DNA of 64,000 nucleotides from Amyelois transitella (taxonomy: Eukaryota > Arthropoda > Insecta > Lepidoptera > Pyralidae), in the NCBI RefSeq assembly GCF_032362555.1, contig NC_083536.1, positions 9,796,001 through 9,860,000 of the forward strand, written 5' to 3'. The notes below the pieces were generated by a model. The model was not told the origin of the DNA, did no database searches, and worked only from the letters and a program-made list of their open reading frames with translations. A program made the position numbers and the translations under genes. Every line of letters starts with the position of its first letter. Position 1 is the first letter of the stretch. This document shows positions 42,642-54,767 of this stretch, in pieces.

Positions 42642-44344
42642 TACGTTATAAATGTATTTCCTCACTTGGTTAATCTTGGCAAAATGATCACAAAAGTAGG
42701 TAAGTGTCTGATTGTTTCTCATATAAAACCATAGGTTGTATAAAATAAGTGAAAATATTTCATTCACTAAAAGTTGTAAGGGTGTTTCCCCTGAGATGAT
42801 CTCATATGAGAATAATTCAGATAAAAGACTTTCTAGACTTGATTGCGTATAATCTAAATCTATGTCCAACTCCACTGCTTTGCCTCGAAGAATTACGGAC
42901 GACCAGTTTCACGGATCAGATCAGATCATAGCTCTCAAAATCCGGAAATCATCCTTTTCAATAATAATTAATTAATATTAATTTTTCAATGATTCATTTC
43001 ACTCAAGACCAAGCAAGCCAGAAATATTCACATTTCATAGAAGATAATATATTATTGACTTTGGATCAACTTTCAACCCAAGCAAGGAATTCAACACATT
43101 TTTATATCAATTTCATTATTCGAATTCAAATAAATAATAAAATAAAAATAATGGAATTCTTTCACCCGTTTCCTGTAACCGCCTTCCAGGAACCACTTCA
43201 CTCATCACTTATCGAATAAAATTATATTATTTCAAATTAATATCGAAACCGATTCCCGCGCGTAATTACTATGCATGCGCATGCGCAAGCCGATCGCGTT
43301 TAAGGCTTGTCTACCCCGTTATCTGGCCAGATTCCGTCCGTCCTAACCGTTCGCGACTAACCCCACGGATTCAGCATCCCCGACCCCTGACCGATACTTA
43401 TGGGCTCCATCGACTCTTCCCGATTGAGATCGACTGCCTAACCCAGACTAATCCCGACTCCGAATGATCCCGACTGATCCTAAACCCCGAATCGAATCAT
43501 CCTTTTTCAAACTCCCAATTTGCTTTTGTTAAAATATGGGCGTGGCCCTAACTAAGACGCCACCAACTTATTAACCAATTAGCATCTCACACGTTTTTGT
43601 TAAGCAAGCCCTTTGTCCTTGCACGGCGGAATTAAATATACATACATACGGTCACGTCCATTTCCCTTGCAGGCTGACAGAGCCAACAGTCCTGAAAGGA
43701 CTGAACGGCCTCGTTCAGCTATTTGAATTAAATACATTATTAGAATATTATAAAATTGATTTAAATATTAAAATATATTTGTGATAAAATATTTGAGAAT
43801 GAAATAACGTGTGCAAATATCTTGGACCGTTACAACGCAAAGTAAGCAGATACACAGTAATTAAGGGTGTTTACACACTTACTGAGTAAACACTTTTATA
43901 TCAATTGTAATTTGTTTGAAAGACAAAACCACCTTCAGGTATGTACTCATAGGTATATGTACTAGAATTTGGGCTACATTCCAGCTTTCTTATGGTTACG
44001 TACTATTGCTATATCAAGCACCGTGTTAGTTAAGTCTACGTAATCAATATTATTATTAGAGAATAACATGAATCCCTATTGAAACTTGTAGATGTAATTG
44101 GACAACCGCTACCTACTTAAGGATTTCATAGGTATGTATGTAACACAGAATATCAATACCATACTTTGAGTTTGTAAGTAAATTAAGTGTGTAGTCGTCC
44201 TAATAACAATATGCAAACATGCAAATGCAATATAATAAAAATTATGTTTAAGCATTAGCGGATGTGCTTTGTAGAATGACGATGATCGAATATCAAAGTA
44301 AGTTTTGTAACAAAATACATAATTTGTTTATACCGATCTCTCAT

Positions 44345-44515
44345 CCGCCGTGTGGTTCCTGGCACCAATGAAAAATAGGACCTCTCCATCTCTTTCCCAT
44401 GGATGTCGCAAGAGGCGAGTAAGAAATAGGCTTCAGCGTGGTCTGTCAGCCTTTCAAGGTTGTTGGCTCTGTCTACCCCGTCAGGAATGTAGACGTGATT
44501 ATATGGATGGATGGA
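44345..44515 (+). mobile_element. LINE 3'-tail-like fragment (lepidopteran type), copy 1
   Basis: ccgccgtgtggttcctggca, aggacctctccatctctttc, then ttggctctgtctaccccgtc and gtagacgtgattatatggat: a dispersed tail recalled from many moth and butterfly LINEs/SINEs. Further pieces of the same tail occur near 44768-44825 and 44970-45065. The second duplication copy is at about 48367-48537. Confidence 0.65.
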
Positions 44516-45315
44516 CTATTTCTCATTAGAGCGTGTTCCTGGTTGCATCCTCAAGGGTATGGCTTGGGAGCCCGGGGTCCGCTAAATTTTGTTTCTACCA
44601 ATATTAAATGTTTCTCAAAGCTTTTAAAGCATACATTTTACATTAAAACCTTATTCATGAATTTCTTCATTTTAATCTAATTAATATTGATTTTGAATGG
44701 GGTATGGTAATCATTATAAATCCTATGTCTCCATCGATCTCATAAATTAATCTATATTTTGAAAAAATTGTGGGCTCTGTCTACCCCAAAAGAGATATGG
44801 GCGTGATTATACATAATTATGTATGTATATCCTATATAAATCGGTTGAATAGTTTATGCGATAAAAATATTTTCTATTCATAACAAACAATATTATCTAT
44901 GATGACTTGCTTTAGGAAAGAATTAGGCTAATAAAGTTGGAATTCTTTTTGTATATTATGAGCTATCAACTTGCTACTATTTGAATCTCTATTCTATCAT
45001 AACCCTTACAGTTAAATGTGACCTTTCAGTCTTTTTAAATCTGTTAGCTCTGTCTACCCCTGATTAATGGTTACTAACATAGTTTACCCATTGTCAAAGA
45101 CAACGACCAGGGTTGAAGACTTTTTTATGCTCAACCTACAATGTCTAATACAAGAAGAACAGCATCCGATGACCTCCCCCTTAATCACCTCTTACAATGC
45201 CCGCAGGCAGATATTGGGTGGTGTTTTTCTACTCTGTCAGCACCACACGATTCCTGATATTTTAATATTATTCTTGTACAGCAAATTATGTAGTCATTGT
45301 ATTCGAATGCAATGA

Positions 45316-45392
45316 TGACCCTCGTGACATAGTGGTTAACAAGTCTGCCCGTAACTTGAGGTCTCGGGTTCGATCACAACTGAATTAAGATA
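45316..45392 (+). mobile_element. tRNA-derived SINE-like sequence, copy 1
   Basis: accctcgtgacatagtggtt, then tctcgggttcgatcacaact: A- and B-box-like blocks spaced as in a tRNA, followed by a T run. No cloverleaf acceptor pairing, so not a tRNA gene. Copy 2 at 49342-49418. Confidence 0.55.
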
Positions 45393-45465
45393 TACTTACA
45401 TTTTTTTTTTACATTTAAGTATCTGGATCTGGGATTTATATATTCTGCTTATATAATATATAAGA

Positions 45466-47035
45466 TAATTTGAAAATTGAGTTTTCTTCGTTTCACAAAA
45501 ATTTCAATGTGGCTCACATCAATGCTCAAAGTATTCCAGCACATTTTAATGAGCTTTTAACTACATTTGCATCTACGCAAATTCATGCTATTTTAATCTC
45601 CGAAAGCCTCCTCAAACCCTCATTGCCATCCTCGCTCTATCTTCTGCCTGGCTATCGACTTTTCAGAAATGACCGCTCATATACCGTCGCGCAGAATGGC
45701 AAGACTAGGATAGTTGGCGGTGGTGGCGTGGCTATCTATTTACGTGAAGACATTCCTGCACAAGTCCTTTCTCAATCCATCCCAGAGGCAAATGCTCCTG
45801 AGCACTTATTTTTAAACATTAATCTCCATCACACTCAAATTCTACTTGGCGTCTACTATAGCCCATCTCTTCATATTAATTATTTTAACTCATTAGACTG
45901 TCTTCTGTCAAGGTTTCGTCCTCAATTTGAAAATATTATTTTAATGGGAGATTTTAACACTTGCCTTATTAAAAATGATTCGAGATCTAAAACTCTTTGT
46001 TCTCTTCTTCATTCTTTTGACCTACATGTGTTGCCCCTCAATCCCACCCACTTCCCGCACAACGGTCCACCATCTTTACTTGACCTCATTATAACATCCT
46101 CACCAAATTTATGTCCTTTACATGGCCAATATAACGCTCCCTGCTTTTCAGCGCATGATCTTATTTTCGCGTCTTTTAAACTGCGCTCACCCAAATTCAG
46201 ACACAAACTTATTTTGCGTCGTAATTTCAGGGACTTAAATTGGAAAGTTTTTGAGGATGACTTGATGAAGGTTGATTGGGACTTACTTCTTTCTGCGCCT
46301 GATGTAGATGCCAAGGTAGCTGCTTTCAACTCCACTATCCTTTCCCTATATGACAAGCACGCCCCATTGCAACAGGTGCGGGTTAAGCACTTCCCGGCTC
46401 CCTGGTAAATTCTGGCCATCAAAGCGCTAATGGCTAGGAGGGACAAGGCCAAATTGAAGTTACGTAGAAACCCCTGTGAGACTAATCGCGAAAATTACAT
46501 CGTGTTGCGGAATCTTTGTAACAAGCAATGTAGAGAAGCAAGACGAAAGTATATCTACGATAGCATCGACTCATGTCCACCTAACAATTTGTGGAAGTTC
46601 TTGCGTAGCATTGGGGTAGGCGAGCAAGCGTCTCCTTCAATTATAAATGTTGACATAAATCAACTCAATAATCATTTTTGCTCACCTCCCTTAAATCTCA
46701 CACCTAATATTAAGCAGGCAACTCTTACTCAACTTGCTGCAAGACCTACTCCTGACTGCCCTTTTTTTGACTTTGACCCTATTACTGCCGATGAGGTGAT
46801 CAAATTTGTTGGCAAACTTAGGTCCAACGCGATGGGTTATGACCGAATAACTTTGAACATGGTCAAGCCAATTGTATCGATAATCGCACCCCATCTTGCT
46901 TCAATTATAAATTTTTCTTTGAGTTCATGAGTATATCCGTCTGCATGGAAATTAGCACACATTATTCCTCTTCCCAAAATATCTAACCCAACCCTACTGT
47001 CCCATTTCCGTCCTATCTCTATCCTACCACAGTAG
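45466..47035 (+). pseudogene. LINE ORF2 fragment, duplicate copy
   Basis: Same endonuclease and RT entry as at 20364-21935, with the same stops (TAA at 46406-46408, TGA at 46928-46930). It lacks the first 37 codons because the duplication starts inside the gene. The shared stops show the copy was already dead before duplication. Confidence 0.88.
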
Positions 47036-47037
47036 AT

Positions 47038-47087
47038 GTTTATTGGGAATTCTGGGACACTTTTGTGTCCCAGAATTCCCAATAAAC
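47038..47087. repeat. perfect 23-bp inverted repeat, duplicate copy
   Basis: Identical to 21938-21987. Confidence 0.95.
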
Positions 47088-47263
47088 AAAATTCGATTCA
47101 TTCTAAACACAAAACATTAGTCGAATGCACTCACCTGACTCCGTTATAAAATTGATAAGAATCACCACCCGCGAGCTCGTGGAAAGATCACACACCGAAC
47201 ACACTTTTTACACATAACTGTTCACCGGTTGGAAGCACCGTGTTTAGTAAGTTCCTGCGAGCC

Positions 47264-47712
47264 CTTCCTAATTCCTAACTGATGATCGGTTGAAAGCACC
47301 GTGGTAAGTAACTTTCTGCGAGCCCGTGGTAAGATCACGCACCGACCACACTTCCTAATTCCTAACTGATGATCGGTTGAAAGCACCATGGTAAGTAACT
47401 TTCTGCGAGCCCGTGGTAAGATCACGCACCGACCACACTTCCTAATTCCTAACTGATGATCGGTAGAAAGCACCATGGTAAGTAACTTTCTGCGAGCCCG
47501 TGGTAAGATCACGCACCGACCATACTTCCTAATTCCTAACTGATGATTGGCTGGAAGAAACCGTGGTAAGTAAACTTCCTGCGAGCCCATGGTAAGATCA
47601 CGCACCAACCACACTTCCTAATTCCTAACTGATGATTGGCTGGAAGAAACCGTAGTAAGTAAACTTCCTGCGAGCCCTTGGTAAGATCACGCACCAACCA
47701 TACTTCCTAAGT
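47264..47712. repeat. 87-89 bp minisatellite, duplicate copy
   Basis: Same five units as 22164-22612, with one substitution noted (cggtag at 47461). Confidence 0.92.
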
Positions 47713-49341
47713 TCACTTTGTTTAACAATAATAGCAGAAACTTTAAATTATAAATAAACAGACCGACATTATAATCGTAATAAATTATCACACACAACAC
47801 AACATCACAACTTAGTTCTTAGCAACAAAATGGTCTAATGTACGAACGAGTGAAATACGCAAAGTAAGCAGATACACAGTAATTAAGGGTGTTTACACAC
47901 TTACTGAGTAAACACTTTTATATCAATTGTAATTTGTTTGAAAGACAAAACCACCTTCAGGTATGTACTCATAGGTATATGTACTAGAATTTGGGCTACA
48001 TTCCAGCTTTCTTATGGTTACGTACTATTGCTATATCAAGCACCGTGTTAGTTAAGTCTACGTAATCAATATTATTATTAGAGAATAACATGAATCCCTA
48101 TTGAAACTTGTAGATGTAATTGGACAACCGCTACCTACTTAAGGATTTCATAGGTATGTATGTAACACAGAATATCAATACCATACTTTGAGTTTGTAAG
48201 TAAATTAAGTGTGTAGTCGTCCTAATAACAATATGCAAACATGCAAATGCAATATAATAAAAATTATGTTTAAGCATTAGCGGATGTGCTTTGTAGAATG
48301 ACGATGATCGAATATCAAAGTAAGTTTTGTAACAAAATACATAATTTGTTTATACCGATCTCTCATCCGCCGTGTGGTTCCTGGCACCAATGAAAAATAG
48401 GACCTCTCCATCTCTTTCCCATGGATGTCGCAAGAGGCGAGTAAGAAATAGGCTTCAGCGTGGTCTGTCAGCCTTTCAAGGTTGTTGGCTCTGTCTACCC
48501 CGTCAGGAATGTAGACGTGATTATATGGATGGATGGACTATTTCTCATTAGAGCGTGTTCCTGGTTGCATCCTCAAGGGTATGGCTTGGGAGCCCGGGGT
48601 CCGCTAAATTTTGTTTCTACCAATATTAAATGTTTCTCAAAGCTTTTAAAGCATACATTTTACATTAAAACCTTATTCATGAATTTCTTCATTTTAATCT
48701 AATTAATATTGATTTTGAATGGGGTATGGTAATCATTATAAATCCTATGTCTCCATCGTTCTCATAAATTATATAATCTATATTTTGAAAAAATTGTGGG
48801 CTCTGTCTACCCCAAAAGAGATATGGGCGTGATTATACATAATTATGTATGTATATCCTATATAAATCGGTTGAATAGTTTATGCGATAAAAATATTTTC
48901 TATTCATAACAAACAATATTATCTATGATGACTTGCTTTAGGAAAGAATTAGGCTAATAAAGTTGGAATTCTTTTTGTATATTATGAGCTATCAACTTGC
49001 TACTATTTGAATCTCTATTCTATCATAACCCTTACAGTTAAATGTGACCTTTCAGTCTTTTTAAATCTGTTAGCTCTGTCTACCCCTGATTAATGGTTAC
49101 TAACATAGTTTACACATTGTCAAAGACAACGACCAGGGTTGAAGACTTTTTTATGTTCAACCTACAATGTCTAATACAAGAAGAACAGCATCCGATGACC
49201 TCCCCCTTAATCACCTCTTACAATGCCCGCAGGCAGATATTGGGTGGTGTTTTTCTACTCTGTCAGCACCACACGATTCCTGATATTTTAATATTATTCT
49301 TGTACAGCAAATTATGTAGTCATTGTATTCGAATGCAATGA

Positions 49342-49418
49342 TGACCCTCGTGACATAGTGGTTAACAAGTCTGCCCGTAACTTGAGGTCTCGGGTTCGAT
49401 CACAACTGCATTAAGATA
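49342..49418 (+). mobile_element. tRNA-derived SINE-like sequence, copy 2
   Basis: Duplicate of 45316-45392 with one change (actgcat for actgaat). Confidence 0.55.
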
Positions 49419-49478
49419 TACTTACATTTTTTTTTTACATTTAAGTATCTGGATCTGGGATTTATATATTCTGCTTAC

Positions 49479-50012
49479 ATTATGATTCGATTTTATCTTC
49501 AAACCAAATGTTGGAGATAAGTATTTTAAAAAATAAATTGATAGTTGACAATATTATCATCTTAACTTAGTACTCAAATTATAAAAATTAAAATATTAAT
49601 ACATGTATCGGTTTGAACTACGTATTTTTTTTAAAATATAAACCTAACTTTTTTATCAAGTATTAAAAAAATATATACCTTCACCGTTAGTTGTTAAGGT
49701 TCACATTAGTCTAAGATATTGATTATCAATAATTAAATTCAGAATCAACCTACGCTTGACCAATTTTTTTGATGAGCAAGTGATATTTTCTGTTTAAATA
49801 GTCGGGCAATGAAGAAAATTAAATTATTATTTGTGAGTGCTCCGGAACCGCTGCGCCAAAAGAACTGCTGTATAAATACTGCATATTTTTGATAAATTTC
49901 AAAAATGTTAGTAAGTATTAAATATGTATTTTCATCTTTGGTGAAATTTACATTTTTATTTTTCAGGTACTTAACAATGTATCAAAACTTAAAATTTTAA
50001 TATCTTTTACAG
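49479..50012. promoter_or_regulatory. left flank and promoter region of the first element gene
   Basis: AT-rich. A TATAAATA box (49871-49878) precedes an ATGTTA followed by a strong donor-like GTAAGT at 49905-49916, and acceptor-like tttttcag (49963-49970) and ttttacag lie before the first clear exon. A terminal inverted repeat cannot be tested without the other end. Confidence 0.4.
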
Positions 50013-50806
50013 GTCTGACTCAGAATTCGAAGCCTCGTCAGTGTTATCTGCTGTAGCTCCCCCAAAGAAAGCGAGCAAGAAAACGAGCCAGCGCAAAACC
50101 GTTGCTGCGAAGCAGACCCGAGACATATCGCCTTATCCAGAAATTGTTCGTAGCTTGGCTGCTGGATCGAAGCGCAAAGCTACGTCACCACCACCTGATT
50201 TTACCTCAACGAACAGGTAAATAATATAACTCCTTTCTTTTTTTGTCGCAAAAACATCGATTTACATTTTGTTCATCATTACTTTATTAATTTATTTTCT
50301 TGATTAGGGAACAATGCTTATCTTCATGCAGAACGTATAGAAGCCGGTCAGGGCTTGTTAACTCAACACAATTTTTCCTATGTCTCTTACTTGCAAAAAA
50401 AATAATTATTAAAATATATTAAAAAATTAAAAATATTTTTTATTTTTACAGAACAAAAAAGAACATTTTTAACATCCTCCAAGCAGAGGAAGCCGGTTGC
50501 AGCAAACCAAGGAATCGCGGTGGAGAAGTAACGTCAAGTTTCTCCAGCAAAGTTTCGACGGGGACCTCTCGACGTGCTTTGAAGACCGAGGGTGATTATT
50601 TTGTGGATCTTAAGGTCTACAAAACACAGGATTACGTGAACAACCCTGCTGATGCTCGTTTTAAAAAGGCTCTTATAACGGTGAAGCTACAGTGTGATGA
50701 ATCCACAAAGTCTTGGGAATCACTACAAGCCTTCCTAGGACGAGCTTGGAGTCTATTTGAGGAGGTAGAACCCGTGTTCTATAGTCACAAGGTTAATTTT
50801 AAGTAA
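50013..50806 (+). CDS. spliced gene of unknown function, upstream of PolB
   Basis: Two exons are supported: 50013-50216 (bounded by ttttacag and a gtaa donor) and 50452-50806 (after a tttttacag acceptor). Joined, the frame is open for about 186 codons to a TAA. The first exon encodes a basic, nuclear-localisation-like segment (APPKKASKKTSQRKTVAAK, then AAGSKRKATSPPP). The second ends in a compact, less basic domain (EGDYFVDLKVYKTQDYV, SWESLQAFLGRAWSLFEEVE). The 5' exon is unresolved: the best candidate (ATGTTA at 49905) does not match the phase of the 50013 exon. The product is probably a nuclear early protein, an inference from position and charge only. No family recognised. Confidence 0.55.
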
Positions 50807-50957
50807 AAAAATAAGATTCCTTCCTTCGGCATAAATTACCTATTACTTTTGTGTTAATTTTCGTCTTAAATGTTTTCAATGTAAGTAGTGTAATAAGTAA
50901 TAAATCACTAATTATTCCTTTATTTTGGATTCAAGTTTCATCAAAAAATCCTTTAAC

Positions 50958-53900
50958 ATGCCTTTCTGTACTGTGTGTAACTCATCTATACACAATAAAT
51001 CATGGGTTGGTCATTTGAGAAGCAATTTACATAAAAAGAATAATCATACTATAAAATATGATGATGGTATAGAAATGGTCAGCACTGCATTTCGAAATCG
51101 TATTTTAACTTATAAGATAATAGCGAATACTGAATCTCAATCATCCTCTTTAGATGTATTTTTTAATGAAATTCATGATAAGTTAAAATCGCTTTTAGAT
51201 AAATACCTGGGACAACACACGTGTGTGAAAGTGAATTTTGAATTATTTGGTACATTCGTACAATTCAAAGATAACTCGCAATCAGTTAAGTCATTTATTA
51301 CCAAAAACAAAATATTATATTTTGATTATGATTTCAACAAATTGTATTTAGAGACAGTTTTGAAATTTAAAAAAAGTATTGAGGAATTCGAACATCGCGA
51401 CAGTGGGTGGTCATTTTTAAACATTTTATATATGGAGGTCAATCTTAATAAATACCAACCTCTAGCCGGTTCCAGTTTTATAAGTTTACCTAAATCAATT
51501 CAATCTAAAAAAGCATGTTTAAATATTATAAATAAGGATCAGTATTGCTTTTTATGGTGCGTGACAGCAGCTTTATATCCAACCAAGAAACGGCCTAACC
51601 GAACATCGTCATATCCACATTTTTACGATCTTTTTGATACAAGCGGTATGTCATTTCCTGTTACTTTTCATGACATAAAAATTTTTGAAAAAAATAACTC
51701 AAATATTAAGTTTATCATATATGGTTTAAAAAATAACAAATCTATTGTAGGCCCTTTATACAAATCAGAAATGGATAGGAACAGAAATTTCAAAATTATA
51801 CATTTACTCTTTTTAGAAAATAAAAATTCCTCTCATTATTGTTTAATAAAAGACTGTTCTAGACTTTTTAGAAGTCAAATCACATCACATCACGGTAAGG
51901 TTTATTTTTGTGATTTTTGTTTACTAAATTTTGGGACTTTAGAAGAAGTTGACACTCATCCATGTGGAGGTGTAGTGACCGTTTTGCCTGACAACGGGTC
52001 ACTGATACAATTTAAAAATTATGAGCGTAAACAAAATATGCCCTTTTGTATTTATGCTGATTTTGAATCAATGCTCCAAACTAACGCTGACATAAGCTGC
52101 TCTTCTAATAACACTATGACTTTGAACAAACACATACCTATAGCGTTTGCATACCATATTGTTTGTTGTGACAATACTGACTATAATAGTTACGTATCAT
52201 ACCGCGGCCCAGATTGTGCAAGAAGGTTTGTAGAGTCTATTATCAAAGACGTAAAGAAAATATATGATATAGTTAACGAACCAGTCCCAATGATATTTAC
52301 TGATGATGATGAAACGGAGTTTATCAAAGCAACTCGCTGCCATATTTGTAACAACTTTGTATTTTCGGACCGGGTACGCGACCATTGTCATGTTACCGGT
52401 CGCTACAGAGGACCTGCCCACCCACAATGCAATTTGCAATTTAAACGTCCCTCGTTTGTACCCATCTTTTTCCACAACCTAGCCGGTTATGACTGTCACT
52501 TATTCATTAAAGCTTTGGCTGAAGTTCCTGGTGACATAAAAATTATACCCAAAACTAAAGAAAACTATGTTTCATTCACCAAATTTGTACCGGTTTCAAA
52601 TGATCAGTTTTATCAGCTTCGTTTTGTTGATTCATTTAAATTTCTAGCTACAAGTTTAAGCAAATTATCAGACACTTTGAAACCAGATGACTTTAAATAC
52701 CTTAAAAATTTTTACCCCTGTGATGAGAAATTTCAGTTACTTACTCGTAAAGGTGTATATCCGTACGAGTACATGAGCTCATGGGAACGTTATCAAGAAA
52801 GTCAACTTCCACCAAAAGAATTATTTTACAGTTCGCTGAATGACGAACATATCTCCGATGAGGATTACAGGCATGCGAATTTAATTTGGTCAACCTTTAA
52901 AATTTCTGACCTAGGTTCATATACGGATCTCTATTTGAAAACTGATGTGCTATTACTATCAGATATTTTTGAAAATTTTCGTCGGACTTGCAAACAGCAT
53001 TATCAGTTGGATCCAGCATTTTATTTGACCGCACCTAGTCTATCTTTTGATGCAATGTTGCTTAAAACAGGCGTTCAGTTAGAGCTTATCAATGATTTAT
53101 CTATGATTCGAATGTTACAACAGGCATTCGCGGCGGTGTGTGCCTATGTTCCCATAGACATGCTAAAGCAAATAATTCTTTCTTACCTGATTACAAACCC
53201 TTAGAGCCTACATCGTATATTACTTATATCGACTGCAACAATTTATATGGGTTCAGTATGTGTCAATATTTACCATTATCCAATTTTAGGTTTCTTAATC
53301 AAAATGAAATCAATACATTGGATATAATTCAAGTAGAAAATGATGCTGACTATGGGTTTATACTAGAGGTAGACCTAGTTTATCCTAAGCACTTGCATAA
53401 TTTACATAATGATTTACCATTTTGTCCAGAAAAATGCATTCCACCTGGTGGTAAAAATCACAAACTCATTCCGAATTTATATGATAAATTTTATTATGTA
53501 ATTCATTACATTCATTTAAAAACTTGTTTAAAACATGGACTGATTTTGAAAAAAATACATAGGGTAATAACATTTAGACAAAGACCGTATTTAAAACAAT
53601 ATATTGATTTGAATACTACTTTAAGACAAAAAAGTTCATCCGCTTTTGAACAAGATTTTTTTAAACTGTTGAACAACAGCGTTTTTGGAAAAACTTTAGA
53701 AAACAATGAGAAGCGAGTTAATGTGCACCTGGTTAATCAGTGGGATGATAATGAAAATCTTACTAAAAAAAGAAATTGTGCTCAAAAACTTATCGCACGT
53801 CCAAATTTCCACAGTGCAACAGTTTTTTCTGATAATTTAGTAGCTGTTCAATTAAACCCTGAAGAAATTATTTTGAACAAACCCATTTACATTGGTTTTA

Positions 53901-54469
53901 CTGTTTTAGAACTTTCTAAAAGTCATATGTATGATTTTCATTACTCAGTTATACAACCCCATTACAAAAGTCATGTTAAGATGTGTTACACTGATACAGA
54001 TAGTTTTATATATCATATACAAACAAATAACTTTTATTATGATTTAAAAAAATACTTTTTACATTATTTTGATACTAGTAATTGTGAAAGTAATGAATAT
54101 AGTTTACCAATTCAAAATAAAAAAGTTCCTGGTCTATTTAAACTTGAAATGGGGACTAAAGTTATAACCGAATTTGTTGGACTTCGATCGAAGTTATATT
54201 GTATTAAAACCACCAATAGCACAATAAAAAAAGCAAAAGGAATTAAGAGAAACATTGTGCGTGATTTTAATGTATCGGATTATGAAAAATCTCTGCATGA
54301 AGGTAACGTAATTCGTAAAACAAATATTTTATTTAAATCAATTAAACATGAATTATTTACATGTGCCGTAAATAAAATTGCTTTATCAGCTGATGATGAT
54401 AAGAGAGCCATATCAAAGAATAAGATTTCGACTAAAGCATGGGGGCACACAAGTATATTTAATTTTTAA
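50958..54469 (+). pseudogene. polB: family B DNA polymerase of Polinton/adintovirus type, one frameshift
   Basis: Starts at ATG 50958 (MPFCTVCNSSIHNKSWVGHL), a C2H2-like finger. Around residues 190-300 is a possible cysteine-protease-like module (DQYCFLWCVTAALYP and SSHYCLIKDCSRLF). The 3'-5' exonuclease follows: PFCIYADFESML (Exo I), FHNLAGYDCHLFIK (Exo II) and LKTDVLLLSDIFENF (Exo III). Before Exo II sits an HNH/endonuclease VII-like cluster (CHICNNF, RDHCHVTGRYRGPAHPQCN). Polymerase motifs: ITYIDCNNLYGFSM (A), LLNNSVFGKTLEN (B), CYTDTDSFIY (C). The frame shifts once near 53117-53130; the total length is one base short of a multiple of three. About 1170 codons is normal for the family. All catalytic motifs survive. 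It would replicate the element's linear DNA by protein priming. Confidence 0.92.
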
Positions 54470-54698
54470 TGGGTATAATAAAATAATAAATTGTTTTATT
54501 AATTCATATTTTAAAATAAAAAGTTTTATAAAGAAAGTAATGACGAAAGAATACCATGAACATGCTCACAAGGGATAAATTACATAAATTGAGCCCTACA
54601 GTAAGTTGTAAACTTGAGTCGCAAAATACTAACTCATCAATACTACATTTTGTTGATTCACGTATAGAAAACCATACTCGGGACAAACTGAAAAAAAG

Positions 54699-54767
54699 AT
54701 CGGGGATCGAACCCGAGGTCTCCGTGTCTCAGTTCAGCTTGATAACCGCTGAGCCACGGAGCTCGTC
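54699..54767 (-). mobile_element. tRNA-like SINE head or tRNA pseudogene
   Basis: On the minus strand: ctccgtggctcagcggttat (A box TGGCTCAGCGG) and cctcgggttcgatccccgat (B box GGTTCGATCCC). The acceptor ends do not pair, so not a functional tRNA. A related scrap (tcggggatcaaacccg) lies in an intron at about 55372-55387. Confidence 0.6.

Larger units (their letters stand above)
22761..43834. mobile_element. 21-kb LTR-bounded non-autonomous element with 4-bp target duplication
   Basis: Two near-identical repeats, 22761-27929 and 37331-43834, both open TGTAACGACC and close GGACCGTTACA (TG...CA, with TGTAACG/CGTTACA inverted termini). ACGC precedes the left one (22757-22760) and follows the right one (43835-43838). 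The duplicate of the flanking DNA has a single ACGC at 47857-47860, i.e. the empty site. After removing later insertions each LTR is about 2.6 kb and the interior about 4.8 kb. No gag or pol is visible in the interior, so it resembles a large non-autonomous (LARD-like) retrotransposon. Confidence 0.8.
37331..43834. repeat. right LTR of the 21-kb element, with Helitron array
   Basis: Same TGTAACG...CGTTACA limits as the left LTR. Free of the RTE LINE, but carries the Helitron array 38748-42641. Small indels relative to the left LTR (loss of atatttt near 37420, loss of gca near 37615). Confidence 0.8.
43835..45457 (+). repeat. tandem duplication, copy 1, right half
   Basis: Resumes (after the ACGC duplication) with aaagtaagcagatacac and matches 47861-49478 up to tatattctgctt. 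Mostly non-coding. Holds LINE-tail scraps and a tRNA-like sequence, listed separately. Confidence 0.93.
45466..49478 (+). repeat. tandem duplication, copy 2 (uninterrupted)
   Basis: 4013 bp matching 20364-22760 plus 43835-45457 with only scattered changes (for example cggtagaaag at 47461 versus cggttgaaag, and a 4-bp tata insertion near 48772). A short AT filler (atataata at 45458-45465) joins the two copies. The intact aatacgcaaagtaagc at 47854-47869 is the empty site of the 21-kb LTR element. Confidence 0.93.

Noticed and set aside
49905-49916. ATGTTA/GTAAGT as exon 1 of the gene at 50013
   Set aside because: Attractive by analogy with the second spliced gene, but its phase does not fit the 50013 exon; left unresolved rather than annotated.
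54699-54767. Functional tRNA gene on the minus strand
   Set aside because: A and B boxes are present, but the acceptor ends do not pair.
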